DNA of 64,000 nucleotides from Sphingomonas changbaiensis NBRC 104936 (GCF_000974765.1 NZ_BBWU01000003.1:27540-91539), one strand, 5' to 3'. Positions 18,992 through 27,845 are shown, counted from the stretch's first letter. A program made the numbers and translations. The notes: generated by a model from the letters alone, not told the origin.

Positions 18992-20786
18992 GCGGCTGCT
19001 GGGCGGGGCGGCGCTGGCCGCCGCGCTCGCCGCCGTCGCGATCCCCGCCCTGGGCCAGGACCAGGCCCCCGAATCGCTGCTGCCGCCCGGCTTTGGCGAG
19101 ACGCCGGTCGCGCCGACCCCGGCGCCCGGTGAGCCTGCGGCTCCTGCTGCCCAGCCCGGGGCGCCGGCAGCGCCCGGTGCCGAAGCGTCGCTGACCACCG
19201 AGGACCAGCAGGCGACGGCCGAGGAAGATACGCAGGCCGACCAGACGCAGACGGCCGAGGCGAATCCGCTCGACCTGCCGGACGCAGTCCGTCGCGATCC
19301 CGATATGGTCGGCGTGCTGACGGCCGACAATGGCGGCTATGGCGCCGACGAATGGGGCAATGTCGACGGCCGCTTCGCCTCGACGCTGATGCGCGACATC
19401 AAGGCGCCCGTCGCGTCGCGCTGGGTCCAGATCCTGCTCCGCCGCGCGCTCCTGACCCGTGCGCCGACGCCGGTGGGGATCGACGGCGCCGACTGGGTGG
19501 CCGAGCGCGCCTGGCTGCTGCTCCGTATGGGCGAGGCCGATCCGGCCCGGTTTCTGGTCGCCAGCGTCGATGTCGACCGGTTCAGCCCCAAGATGTTCGA
19601 CGTCGCCCAGCAGACCGCGCTCGCGACTGCCGATCCGGCCGCGATGTGCCCGCTGACCGATCACGTGCCCGCCAGCGCCGACCAGACCAGCTGGGATCTG
19701 GTGCGGGCGATGTGCGCGGCGCTATCCGGTGACAACGGCACGGCGAGCGCGATCGTCGATGCGGCGCAGCATCGCGGGCGGGTGCGCGGCATCGACCTGC
19801 TGCTCGCGGAGAAAGTCGTCGGCGCCGGTGGCGGCCGACGCGCGATCAACATTGAATGGGCCGGCGTAGACAATCTGACCGCCTGGCGCTTTGGCCTGGC
19901 CAATGCCGTCAACGTTCCGATCCCGGCGGCGCTGTTCGATACGGTCGGCCCGCACGTCGAGGCGTGGCAGTATCGCGCGCCGATGATCTCGAGCGAGCAG
20001 CGGCTGGTGCCGGCCACCTGGGCGGCGAGCCTGGGCGTGCTGTCGAACGCCGCCTATGTCGACCTGATCGGCCGGGCGTATGAAGACGCCGATCCCGATA
20101 CGGTCGAGGACACGCCCGGATTCAAGCTGCGCAATGCCTATTCGGCCGACGATGCCGGCGAACGGCTGGACGCCCTGCGCGCGCTCTGGACCGAGCCGAA
20201 GACCGATGTCGAGCGCTACGCCCGGCTGGTCCTGACTGCGGGCGCGGCGGCGCGGGTGGTGCCGAACGAGGATCATGCAGACGACGCGCGCAACCTGATC
20301 GCGGCGATGCTGACGGCCGGCTATGACGATGCTGCCGCGAAATGGGGCGCGGTCGCCGACGGGCTCGACGATGGCGACGACGGTTGGGCACTGCTCGCGG
20401 TCGGGGCGCCGCGGCGCGTGGTGACGCTCAGCGCACGCCGGGCCGGCGCCTATGTCGATCAGCAGGACGACGGCAGCCGCAAGGGCGCGTTCCTGGTCGC
20501 GGCGCTGGCCGGGCTCGGCCGTCTCTCGCCGCAGGAGGCGCAGAGCCTCGCGACGGATCACAAGCTGCCGCTGGGCCTCCAGAATAGCTGGACGCGCGCG
20601 ATCGATCATGCTGCCGCGGAAAACCAGCCCGCGACTGTGGCGCTGCTTGCGGCCGCGGGCATGCAGACGCTGTCGTGGAAGGCGGTGCACCCGGCGTATT
20701 TGATGCACATCGTCTCGGCGCTGCGCCGGGTCGGGCGGGAGCCCGAGGCGCGGATGATCGCTGCCGAAGCCATCACGCGGGCGTGA
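18972..20786 (+). CDS. secreted or periplasmic protein of unknown function
   Basis: 604 residues. An N-terminal signal peptide (about 1-29, ending ALGQ) is followed by a disordered linker rich in Pro/Ala/Gln/Glu (30-95). The rest is a long helical region with repeated short Ala/Leu helices, reminiscent of tetratricopeptide-like or solenoid folds, without recognisable catalytic motifs. It is tied to the 45-residue membrane protein upstream and overlaps xerD by 4 bases downstream (GTGA), so the three are one transcription unit. I do not recognise the family. Confidence 0.8.
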   Translation: MRNWASRRLLGGAALAAALAAVAIPALGQDQAPESLLPPGFGETPVAPTPAPGEPAAPAAQPGAPAAPGAEASLTTEDQQATAEEDTQADQTQTAEANPLDLPDAVRRDPDMVGVLTADNGGYGADEWGNVDGRFASTLMRDIKAPVASRWVQILLRRALLTRAPTPVGIDGADWVAERAWLLLRMGEADPARFLVASVDVDRFSPKMFDVAQQTALATADPAAMCPLTDHVPASADQTSWDLVRAMCAALSGDNGTASAIVDAAQHRGRVRGIDLLLAEKVVGAGGGRRAINIEWAGVDNLTAWRFGLANAVNVPIPAALFDTVGPHVEAWQYRAPMISSEQRLVPATWAASLGVLSNAAYVDLIGRAYEDADPDTVEDTPGFKLRNAYSADDAGERLDALRALWTEPKTDVERYARLVLTAGAAARVVPNEDHADDARNLIAAMLTAGYDDAAAKWGAVADGLDDGDDGWALLAVGAPRRVVTLSARRAGAYVDQQDDGSRKGAFLVAALAGLGRLSPQEAQSLATDHKLPLGLQNSWTRAIDHAAAENQPATVALLAAAGMQTLSWKAVHPAYLMHIVSALRRVGREPEARMIAAEAITRA

Positions 20787-21682
20787 GCGGCGACCGGGAG
20801 CTGATCGGACGGTTTCTGGAGATGCTGGCGGCCGAGACCGGCGCCGCCCGCAACACGATCCTCGCCTATCGAACCGACCTTGAGCTGGCGTCAGAAGTGC
20901 TGGGAGGCGATCTGGTCGCCGCCGACGAAGCCGCGATCGGGCGGCTCGCCGAAGCATGGATGCCGCTTGCCCGCGCCACCGTCGCGCGAAAGTCGGCGGC
21001 GCTGCGGCGCTTCTTCGTCTTTTTGCAGGAAGAGGGCTTCCGCGCCGACGATCCCGGCAAGGCGCTGCCACGGCCCAGCGCCGCGCGGCCCTTGCCGAAG
21101 GTGCTCGACCGCGTCGATGTCGACCGGCTGTTCGCCGAAATCGACCGGCGACTGGCTGCCGAGCATTCGCCTCCGGCAGACATCCGGCTGTCCGCCCTGA
21201 TAGAATTGCTCTACGGCTCGGGTCTGCGGGCGACCGAATTGGTGTCGCTGCCGCGCGGCGCGATCGCGAGCGACCGGCCGTTCATCATCCTGAAGGGGAA
21301 GGGCGGGCGCGAGCGGCTGGTGCCGATCTCCGACCGCGCCCGCGCCGCCGTGGCGCGCTGGCGGGCGCTGGTGCCCTCCGACCAGCCGTGGCTGTTCCCG
21401 TCGGGCAAGAAGCATCTGAGCCGGGTGCGGTTGTTCCAGATCGTCAAGGCGCTCGCCGCCGCGACCGGCATCCCGCCGGATCGCATCGGTCCGCACGGGC
21501 TGCGCCACGCCTTCGCGACCCACTTGCTGGAAGGCGGCGCCGACCTCCGCGCACTCCAGGCCATGCTCGGCCACGCCGACATCGCCACCACGCAGATCTA
21601 TACGCACGTGGATTCGCGTCGCCTGGTCGAGCTCGTGAATACCCGACACCCACTGGCGGATGAAGCATCCCGATGCGGCTGA
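20783..21682 (+). CDS. xerD: tyrosine recombinase XerD
   Basis: 299 residues from the GTG at 20783 that overlaps the previous stop. The N-terminal SAM-like core-binding domain (1-100) is followed by the catalytic domain with the Arg of GSGLRATEL, the HGLRHAFATHLL box (His-x-x-Arg), a later His in LGHADIATTQIY and the nucleophilic Tyr in QIYTHV. With XerC it resolves chromosome dimers at dif. It is a housekeeping recombinase: the genes around it show no prophage or integron features, so it should not be read as an island integrase. Confidence 0.93.
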   Translation: MSGDRELIGRFLEMLAAETGAARNTILAYRTDLELASEVLGGDLVAADEAAIGRLAEAWMPLARATVARKSAALRRFFVFLQEEGFRADDPGKALPRPSAARPLPKVLDRVDVDRLFAEIDRRLAAEHSPPADIRLSALIELLYGSGLRATELVSLPRGAIASDRPFIILKGKGGRERLVPISDRARAAVARWRALVPSDQPWLFPSGKKHLSRVRLFQIVKALAAATGIPPDRIGPHGLRHAFATHLLEGGADLRALQAMLGHADIATTQIYTHVDSRRLVELVNTRHPLADEASRCG

Positions 21683-21942
21683 GAGGCTTTCGCTGCAACC
21701 GTCCAGTAGTTTCCCCAAAATTCCCGCGATGCGCGCTTCCTGGAAGCAAAGCTGACGGGCCGCTTCGTCCCGAAGATCAACTTCATACTTCAGGCTGAAG
21801 GTGCGGCCGACACACGACAGTATCAGACCGGCAGTCGCGTAGGACAGCGAAATATGCTTTCGACCTGAAGCTGACTCTCGTCGTCGTCAGACTTGTTTGA
21901 CAAATGCAGGGCCGCCATCTCGGTGGCCCTGCCACTAGGCTT
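21683..21942. other. intergenic stretch without a recognised gene
   Basis: About 260 bases between xerD and the convergent hydrolase gene. Short frames on both strands have no family-like sequence and no ribosome-binding sites. The base composition is less GC-rich than the neighbourhood in 21700-21900. Only the hairpin at 21908-21930 stands out. Confidence 0.5.
21908..21930 (-). terminator. possible terminator hairpin after the hydrolase gene
   Basis: AGGGCCGCC pairs with GGTGGCCCT (one G-T pair) around the loop ATCTC. It lies 13 bases beyond the hydrolase stop on the minus strand. A weak T-containing stretch follows, so termination is plausible but not certain. Confidence 0.4.
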
Positions 21943-22839
21943 TCATTCGGCTGGCACGGGCTGTGCCGGCCGTGCGACTCGTTGTTCAGCCTCGGCGTCA
22001 ACATTCTCACCCCGAATGAAGCCAAGGATGTCGTTATTGAGAAGATCGGGATGCGTTGTCATCATCCCGTGCGGCATGCTGTCGGCGTAGGTTTTCAAAA
22101 TGCCGTTCTTGAGCAGTTTCGCCGTCAGCGGGCCAGCGGCGGCATAGGGGACCACTTGGTCATCTCGGCTGTGAATCACCAGGACCGGCACTTCGATGCT
22201 TTTCAGATCCTCGGTGAAATCGGTTTCCGAGAACACCTTGATGCAGTCGTAGCCCGCATTGGCACCGCCCATCATGCCCTGGCGCCACCAGTTGCGAATA
22301 AGTTCTTCTCTCGTCTGAACGCCGGGCCTGTCGAAATTGTAGAAGGGCCCCGACGCCACGGCCATATAGAATTGCGAGCGATTCTCGGCGAGGGCGGCGC
22401 GGAACTGGTCGAAGACTTCGACCGGCGTGCCACCTGGGTTGCTCGGCTTCCTGACCATCACCGGTGGAATGGCGCTGATCAAAACCGCTTTGGACACGCG
22501 TCCAGGCTTGGCCCTTGCCAAATAGCGCGTCACTTCGCCGCCGCCGGTCGAATGGCCGACGTGGATTGCGTTCCTGAGATCGAGATGATCGGTGAGCTCG
22601 ATCAGATCGGCGACGTAGGTGTCCATGTCGTTGCCGTAGTCGGGCTGGTCAGACCGTCCATGTCCGCGGCGGTCGTGGGCGATGACGCGGAAGCCCTTGG
22701 CCCTGAAGTAGAGGAGCTGGTTGTCCCAATCATCGGCGCTCAAGGGCCAGCCGTGACTGAACACGATTGGCTGAGCATCCTTTGCGCCCCAATCCTTGTA
22801 GAAAATGCTGGTGCCGTCTCGGGTGGTGAAGAAGGGCAT
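21943..22839 (-). CDS. alpha/beta hydrolase of the cofactor-free haloperoxidase/esterase type
   Basis: 298 residues from the ATG at 22839, which has GGGGAGG 5 bases upstream; a longer frame to 22893 has none. It shows the alpha/beta-hydrolase pattern: the oxyanion HGWPLSADDW, the nucleophile elbow GHSTGGG with catalytic Ser, an Asp in IHSRDDQVVP and a His in MPHGM. The closest general class is the non-heme chloroperoxidase group, most of which act as esterases or lactonases. It is divergently transcribed from the SDR gene at 23088, so the two may share a regulator binding in 22840-23087. There is no regulator gene alongside. Confidence 0.9.
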   Translation of the reverse strand: MPFFTTRDGTSIFYKDWGAKDAQPIVFSHGWPLSADDWDNQLLYFRAKGFRVIAHDRRGHGRSDQPDYGNDMDTYVADLIELTDHLDLRNAIHVGHSTGGGEVTRYLARAKPGRVSKAVLISAIPPVMVRKPSNPGGTPVEVFDQFRAALAENRSQFYMAVASGPFYNFDRPGVQTREELIRNWWRQGMMGGANAGYDCIKVFSETDFTEDLKSIEVPVLVIHSRDDQVVPYAAAGPLTAKLLKNGILKTYADSMPHGMMTTHPDLLNNDILGFIRGENVDAEAEQRVARPAQPVPAE

Positions 22840-23087
22840 TCGTGCCTCCCCTGCCTGAAGGCCGGCCAGCGTGACCGGCGCCGGTCCGATCAAACCGGAA
22901 AGGGCGGGCAGCTAAGCAACACGTCCGTCTAACGCTCCGACTCGGTCGCGACGACGACCACAGCGGTACCAGTTTTGAGGTGGCCCAGGAACGAGAATGC
23001 GGTAGATTGCGGACTCGTCACACATGCTGGGCCGTCTGCCGCCAACTCTTCGAGGAGCCTCGCCGGCGCATCGAAAAGGAGCACCAC

Positions 23088-23843
23088 ATGCACGGACGTC
23101 TTCAAAGCAAGGTCGCCGTCATTACCGGCGGCTCAACAGGCATCGGACTCGCCAGTGCCAAGGTTTTCGCCGAGGAAGGCGCGACCGTCTTCATCACTGG
23201 ACGTCGTCAAGACGCCCTGGATGCGGCCGTTGCAGAAATCGGCCATGGGGCGATTGGCATACAGGGCGATGCCTCGCGTCTTGATGATCTCGACGCCCTC
23301 TACCGGCGAGTCAAGAACGAAGCCGGGCGGATTGATGTGCTGTTCGCCAACGCCGGCGGCGGCAGCTTATTGCCGCTCGGCGAGATTACCGAGGATCAGG
23401 TGAACGACACCTTCAACAGCAATGTGAAGGGCGTGATTTTCACGGTCCAGAAGGCGCTGCCGCTAATGGGAGCGGGGGGCTCGATCATCCTTACCGGCTC
23501 CACCGCTGGCGCGCGCGGCACCCCCGCCTTCAGCATCTACTCCGCATCCAAGGCTGCTGTCCGCAATCTTGCTCGAAGTTGGGCGCTGGACCTCAAAGGC
23601 ACGGGCATTCGCGTGAACGTGCTCAGTCCCGGCCCTATTCGCACGCCTGGACTAGTTGGCCTCGCGGGCGACGACCACGATCAGCAGCAGGGCTTGCTGG
23701 ATCAATTCGCCGGACTCATACCGCTCGGCCGCGTGGGCCGGCCCGACGAGATCGCTCGGACTGCGCTGTTTCTCGCGACAGAAGACTCAAGCTTTGTGAA
23801 CGGGGCCGAATTGTTTGCCGACGGTGGAATGGCTCAGGTTTAA
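23088..23843 (+). CDS. short-chain dehydrogenase/reductase
   Basis: 251 residues from the ATG at 23088, preceded by AAAGGAG. The N-terminal Rossmann motif is TGGSTGIG, then NAGGGS, catalytic Ser in ILTGSTAG, YSASK with the Tyr-x3-Lys pair, and the SPGPIRTPG loop. Arg in TGRR after strand 2 suggests NADP(H). The substrate is not predictable. It probably forms a functional pair with the divergent alpha/beta hydrolase. Both genes interrupt the xerD-accA neighbourhood and may be a later insertion. Confidence 0.92.
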   Translation: MHGRLQSKVAVITGGSTGIGLASAKVFAEEGATVFITGRRQDALDAAVAEIGHGAIGIQGDASRLDDLDALYRRVKNEAGRIDVLFANAGGGSLLPLGEITEDQVNDTFNSNVKGVIFTVQKALPLMGAGGSIILTGSTAGARGTPAFSIYSASKAAVRNLARSWALDLKGTGIRVNVLSPGPIRTPGLVGLAGDDHDQQQGLLDQFAGLIPLGRVGRPDEIARTALFLATEDSSFVNGAELFADGGMAQV

Positions 23844-24036
23844 TGTCGCACCGCTGCTACTCTCAACGCCGAACTTTTGAGTTCGACAAATACTAGGGCC
23901 AGGTTCCTGCGCGAGCGCCGAGTCTCTGCCTTCCACCCATCGAGAACGTTGCCCCTCTTTCTGCGGCGACACGAGGCCAGTGATTGCGTCGCCCCACATT
24001 GCGTTGGCGCGCGCAACCGCTTAACCGCCGCTCCGC

Positions 24037-24984
24037 ATGATCAGCTTTCTCGATTTCGAAAAACCGATCGCCGAGCTCGAGGCGCGCGTTGCCGAGCTGC
24101 GCGAGACGGCGGCAGGCGGTACGGTCGACATCGACGCGGAGATCGGCAAGCTTGAGGCCAAGGCCGACAAGCTCCTGCGCGACACGTATGCGCGCCTGAC
24201 GCCGTGGCAGAAGACGCAGGTCGCCCGGCATCCGGCGCGGCCCCATTTCAAACATTATGTCGCGCGGCTGGTCGACGATTTCATGCCGCTGGCCGGCGAC
24301 CGCGCCTTTGCCGACGATCAGGCGATCATCGGCGGCTTCGGTCGCCTGAACGGACGCAAGGTGATGGTGATCGGCCATGAGAAAGGCGACGACACCGCCA
24401 GCCGCCTCAAGCACAATTTCGGCATGGGCAAGCCGGAGGGGTATCGCAAGGCGATCCGGCTGATGCAGCTTGCCGACCGCTTCGGCCTGCCGGTGGTGAC
24501 GTTGGTCGATACTTCAGGCGCTTTCCCCGGCGTGCAGGCGGAGGAGCGGGGCCAGGCGGAAGCGATTGCGCGGTCGACCGAGCAGTGCCTGGCGCTTGGC
24601 GTGCCGATGGTCGCCGCGATCGTCGGCGAGGGCGGTTCCGGTGGCGCGATCGCACTGGCGGCGGCCAATCGCGTGCTGATGTTCGAGCATGCCGTCTATT
24701 CGGTGATCTCGCCGGAGGGCTGTGCCTCCATTCTTTGGCGGACGGCGGATCAGGCGCCGGCGGCGGCGGAGGCGATGAAGATCACCGCGCAGGATTTGCA
24801 GTCTCTCGGAATTATCGACCGCATCGTGCCGGAGCCGGTGGGCGGCGCGCATCGCGATCCGGACGGCGCGATCGAGGCGCTCGGCACCGCGCTGGGCGAA
24901 GCGCTCGACGAACTGGCCCCGCTCGATCGCGACCAGCTTCGGGCGGACCGTCGCGCCAAATTCCTGAAGATGGGGTCGCTTTAG
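24037..24984 (+). CDS. accA: acetyl-CoA carboxylase carboxyltransferase subunit alpha
   Basis: 315 residues, full length. Together with AccD it transfers the carboxyl group from biotin to acetyl-CoA, making malonyl-CoA for fatty-acid synthesis. Recognised from the start [14 protein letters not shown], the coiled N-terminal part, and the crotonase-like core with [18 protein letters not shown] and [10 protein letters not shown]. It starts 193 bases after the SDR stop with no recognised gene between. The hairpin at 24993 ends the transcript. Confidence 0.97.
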   Translation: MISFLDFEKPIAELEARVAELRETAAGGTVDIDAEIGKLEAKADKLLRDTYARLTPWQKTQVARHPARPHFKHYVARLVDDFMPLAGDRAFADDQAIIGGFGRLNGRKVMVIGHEKGDDTASRLKHNFGMGKPEGYRKAIRLMQLADRFGLPVVTLVDTSGAFPGVQAEERGQAEAIARSTEQCLALGVPMVAAIVGEGGSGGAIALAAANRVLMFEHAVYSVISPEGCASILWRTADQAPAAAEAMKITAQDLQSLGIIDRIVPEPVGGAHRDPDGAIEALGTALGEALDELAPLDRDQLRADRRAKFLKMGSL

Positions 24985-24992
24985 AAACGAAA

Positions 24993-25018
24993 CGGGCGGC
25001 GAGTTGCCTCGCCGCCCG
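24993..25018. terminator. bidirectional rho-independent terminator
   Basis: An 11-bp perfect stem (CGGGCGGCGAG with CTCGCCGCCCG) and loop TTGC lie between the convergent accA and Flp pilin genes. On the minus strand the stem is followed by a T-containing stretch (TTTCGTTTC), so it best serves the pilin transcript, while accA also ends here. Confidence 0.75.
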
Positions 25019-25044
25019 TCCGTTCTTCGGCAGTAAGCGGGTGC

Positions 25045-25209
25045 TTACTGGACCATGTTGGTCGAAACGGTGTTGAAGGTCTTGCTGACCTTGCCGCCCA
25101 GGTTCGACATGGCGGTGATCGCGGCAACGGCGATCAGCGCGGCGATCAGGCCGTACTCGATCGCGGTCGCACCCTTTTCGTTGCGAATGATCTTGCGCAG
25201 GTTCTTCAT
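25045..25209 (-). CDS. Flp-type type IVb pilin
   Basis: 54 residues, a typical Flp pilin precursor. The leader MKNLRKIIRNEKG ends in Gly, then cleavage before ATAIEYGL gives Glu at +5 and Tyr at +6, followed by one hydrophobic helix (LIAALIAVAAITAM). AAGGAG sits 8 bases upstream. It would be matured by a CpaA/TadV-type prepilin peptidase and assembled by a Tad machine. None of those genes is in the window. Two more pilin-like genes lie directly upstream on the same strand. Confidence 0.92.
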   Translation of the reverse strand: MKNLRKIIRNEKGATAIEYGLIAALIAVAAITAMSNLGGKVSKTFNTVSTNMVQ

Positions 25210-25327
25210 GTTCGGTCTCCTTGGTCCAGTGCTTCCCCGTTGACCCGACTGGCCGTCCGAAGATCAACATCGTCTCTGCTAGTGGGGCGCTGTTGCGAAA
25301 AGTTAAACGCCGATCGGAACCGTGCCG

Positions 25328-25540
25328 TTAACCAGACACTGCAGGCAGATTGGTCGACGTGTTGGTGGTGCCGATCTTCAGCCCCAGGTTCGCCGTGGCC
25401 GCGATCGATGCGGCGGCGATCAGCGCGGCAGCCAGCGTGTATTCAAGTGCATGAGCACGCCGTGGTCTCGGCGGCCGCCGCCCAGCCTTTTCGCCTCGCA
25501 TCCCGTTCCGATCGGAAGCGGAGGCGGGGCGGGTGCGCAT
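25328..25540 (-). CDS. divergent Flp pilin-like protein with atypical processing site
   Basis: 70 residues from the ATG at 25540 that overlaps the stop of the preceding pilin (TGATG); an internal ATG at 25501 would give 57. A long Arg/Pro-rich leader precedes the ALEY motif and a hydrophobic helix (LAAALIAAASIAATA). The Glu+5/Tyr+6 pair is kept, but the -1 residue is Arg rather than Gly (RRAHALEY), so normal prepilin cleavage is doubtful. The C-terminus (NLPAVSG) differs from the other two. It may be a minor pseudopilin, a TadE-like relative or a decaying copy. Confidence 0.65.
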   Translation of the reverse strand: MRTRPASASDRNGMRGEKAGRRPPRPRRAHALEYTLAAALIAAASIAATANLGLKIGTTNTSTNLPAVSG

Positions 25541-25713
25541 CAGTGCGCCAGGACGTTCTCGGCGATGCCGTTCCACATGCCGATCGTCGTGTCCGCCAGC
25601 GCGCCGAGCGCGCCCAGCGAAGCGACGCAGATCAACGCCAGGATCAACCCGTACTCGATCGCCGTCGCGCCAGCGACGGATCGGGACAGGTTGCGAAGGA
25701 ACTCGATGATCAC
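25540..25713 (-). CDS. Flp-type pilin, second copy
   Basis: 57 residues from a GTG at 25713 with CTGGGGG just upstream (a TTG at 25734 is less likely). The leader IIEFLRNLSRSVAG ends in Gly before ATAIEYGLILAL, so Glu+5/Tyr+6 and the cleavage site are normal. One hydrophobic helix follows, then a short tail ending ENVLAH. It overlaps the third pilin-like gene by one base, implying coupled translation. Confidence 0.85.
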   Translation of the reverse strand: MIIEFLRNLSRSVAGATAIEYGLILALICVASLGALGALADTTIGMWNGIAENVLAH

Positions 25714-25774
25714 GCCGGCCCCCAGTGGGTGCAAAGTGGTCGAGAAACTGCCCGATGGAAGTTAAGGAACATTT

Positions 25775-26197
25775 ATGGCGCCCGGTTACCCGATCCTCCT
25801 TGTTGTCGCCGCGGCGCTGATGGATGCCGACGGCCGGATTCTGCTCCAGCAGCGCGCGCCGCGCCGATCGATGCCGGGGCTGTGGGAGTTTCCCGGCGGC
25901 AAGGTCGAACCCGGCGAGACGCCCGAAGCGGCCCTCGCGCGCGAGCTGGAGGAAGAATTGGGCGTGACCGTAGCACCCGACGCCCTGGCGCCGATCGCCT
26001 TTGCCAGCGACACGCTGGGCGAGCGGCACCTTGTGCTGCTGCTCTACGTGGCGCGGACATGGGCCGGCGAGCCGCGCCCGCTCGACGCAAGCGCGCTCCG
26101 TTGGGTGACGGTCGACGAGATCGATGACCTCCCGATGCCGCCCGCGGATGTGCCGCTGGTGAAGGCGCTGGCGGCGTCAGCCCCGCTTCGGGCGTAG
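25775..26197 (+). CDS. mutT: NUDIX hydrolase, MutT-type (8-oxo-dGTP diphosphatase)
   Basis: 140 residues. The complete Nudix box runs GGKVEPGETPEAALARELEEELGV, covering Gly, Glu, Arg and the REEL-like Glu cluster (about residues 42-65). The preceding QQRAPRRSMPGLWEFPGG is typical of MutT proteins that clean oxidised dGTP. It is divergent from the pilin cluster and converges with the methyltransferase gene, overlapping it by 21 bases. Confidence 0.92.
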   Translation: MAPGYPILLVVAAALMDADGRILLQQRAPRRSMPGLWEFPGGKVEPGETPEAALARELEEELGVTVAPDALAPIAFASDTLGERHLVLLLYVARTWAGEPRPLDASALRWVTVDEIDDLPMPPADVPLVKALAASAPLRA

Positions 26198-27025
26198 CGC
26201 GTCCGCCAGGGACGCAGTGCCGCTGCCACGGCGCGCGGGTTGGGGCTGATCGGGCGCCGGCGACCAGCCCAGCAGATAGACGATCTCGATCGTCTCGCCG
26301 ACCTTGCCGTCTTCATCGGCGCCGGCCTGGAACAAGGCCGCGGCCCGTTCGAGCGCTGCGCGGGTGAGCGGCGGCACGGCGTCCGCGAGCAGGTTGGTCG
26401 AGGCGGAACCGCGCAAGTCGGCGAGCGATGCGAACAGTGACGCGTAGCGCACCGTGACCCGCTCGAAATCGGCGACCGGCATTGTCAGCCCGGCGCGGGC
26501 GAGCAGGTCGCCGGCCGAGCGAACATCGATCTGCGGGTGGAGCCGCGCGACCGCACGATCCTCGGCACCGAGCAGGGCGGCGCGGAGCCGCGGCAGGCTG
26601 CCGGCACCGACAAACCCACCGAGAAACAGCCCGTCGGGCTTCAGAACGCGGCGGATCAGCGCCAGCGCCCCGGGCAGATCGTTGACCTGATCGAGCCCGC
26701 CACACGCGACGACCAGGTCGAAGCTGCTATCGGCGAACGGCAGCCGGTCTTCGTCGCACTGAATGCCGCCGGCCGCGCGTGCGAACCGGAAGCCCGGATC
26801 GGCCGAGACCGTGTCGATCCCGCGCGCACGCAGGGCCGTGCCGACCCGTCCGTTGAGACAATTTAGGTCGAGCGCATGGGCAAAGCTCCGCTGAACCGAA
26901 TCCAGCCGGTCGAGCAGTTCGTCGGCCATCCGCGCGTGCAGGAAGTCGTGCGCGGCGAAATCCGGTGCCGCCCGGTCGCGGCGAAGCCGGCGGCGGCGGC
27001 GGTCGAAGATCTCGGGTGCGCTCAT
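26177..27025 (-). CDS. SAM-dependent methyltransferase, BioC/NDUFAF5-like
   Basis: 282 residues from the ATG at 27025. A class I Rossmann methyltransferase: motif I is weak (LDLNCLNGRVG instead of the Gly-rich loop), followed by PFADSSFDLVVACGGLDQVNDL and RVLKPDGLF. The start 'APEIFDRRRRRLRRDRAA' and the overall order match alphaproteobacterial relatives of the complex I assembly factor NDUFAF5 (an arginine hydroxylase/methyltransferase-fold protein) and of BioC. With no biotin genes nearby the first is more likely. The gene is divergent from comF. Confidence 0.78.
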   Translation of the reverse strand: MSAPEIFDRRRRRLRRDRAAPDFAAHDFLHARMADELLDRLDSVQRSFAHALDLNCLNGRVGTALRARGIDTVSADPGFRFARAAGGIQCDEDRLPFADSSFDLVVACGGLDQVNDLPGALALIRRVLKPDGLFLGGFVGAGSLPRLRAALLGAEDRAVARLHPQIDVRSAGDLLARAGLTMPVADFERVTVRYASLFASLADLRGSASTNLLADAVPPLTRAALERAAALFQAGADEDGKVGETIEIVYLLGWSPAPDQPQPARRGSGTASLADALRPKRG

Positions 27026-27068
27026 TGCGGTGCTTGTGGAGATCGAAGCAACGCGGAACAAGGGGGGC

Positions 27069-27833
27069 GTGACCCTGATCGCCGCCCCGATCCGCGCCGC
27101 CATTGACTTCGCGCTGCCGCCGCGTTGCCCGGCCTGCGGCGCGATCGTGTCGGACGACGATGCGTTTTGCGAGCCCTGCTGGTCGAAGCTGGACTTTGTC
27201 GTAGGGCCCGCCTGCGCGAGCTGCGGGCTTCCGTTCGAGCTGGACCGCGGCGAGGACGCGCTCTGTGCCGCCTGCTTGGCCGAGCGGCCGCCACACGACG
27301 GCGTGCGGGCAGCCGTCGCCTATGGCCCGGTCGCACGCGCGGTGGTCCTGAAGCTGAAGCATGGTGGCCGGATCGGCATGGCGCGGGTGATCGGGCGCTA
27401 TCTCGCCCGCATCGCACCCGCCGAAGCCGACGCGCTGCTGGTCCCGGTGCCGCTCCACCGCTGGCGGATCTGGCGGCGCGGCTTCAACCAATCGGCATTG
27501 CTGGCGCGCGAGGTCGCCCGGCGGACCGGCCAGGAGGTGCGGCACGACCTGATCGAACGCCGCAAGCGCACGCCGATGCTTGGCGGCCTCGGCCGCACCG
27601 CCCGCGCGCGCACCTTGCGCGGTGCTTTCGCCGTCCCATCTGAAAAGCGGGCGGTGCTGAAAGGCCGGACGGTGTTGCTGGTCGACGACGTCTACACCAG
27701 CGGCGCGACCGCCGGCGCGTGCGCGCGAGTGCTGAAGCGGGCCGGTGCGGCGCGCGTGGTGGTGCTCTGCTGGGCGCGGGTGCTGCACGACAGTGTTGAC
27801 GATGCCGCGGGCTTCGGCGACGGATCGGATTGA
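27069..27833 (+). CDS. comF: ComF-family phosphoribosyltransferase-like protein
   Basis: 254 residues from the GTG at 27069, chosen because AAGGGGGG lies directly upstream; a GTG at 27030 is also in frame. The N-terminal zinc-ribbon has four Cys pairs/singles (CPAC, CEPC, CASC, CAAC). The C-terminal PRTase fold has GFNQSALLA and the PRPP loop VLLVDDVYTSGAT. The family is linked to DNA uptake in transformable bacteria, but the enzymatic role is unsettled. It heads the common alphaproteobacterial series comF-grxC-nitrilase-DUF1178. Confidence 0.92.
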   Translation: MTLIAAPIRAAIDFALPPRCPACGAIVSDDDAFCEPCWSKLDFVVGPACASCGLPFELDRGEDALCAACLAERPPHDGVRAAVAYGPVARAVVLKLKHGGRIGMARVIGRYLARIAPAEADALLVPVPLHRWRIWRRGFNQSALLAREVARRTGQEVRHDLIERRKRTPMLGGLGRTARARTLRGAFAVPSEKRAVLKGRTVLLVDDVYTSGATAGACARVLKRAGAARVVVLCWARVLHDSVDDAAGFGDGSD

Positions 27834-27845
27834 GGAGACAAGGCT

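Noticed and set aside
20783..21682. Integrase of a genomic island
   Set aside because: It has XerD length and motifs. No attachment repeats, phage genes or tRNA gene adjoin it.
21783..22025. 80-codon minus-strand frame after xerD
   Set aside because: It overlaps the hydrolase gene end, has no ribosome-binding site and no recognisable sequence.
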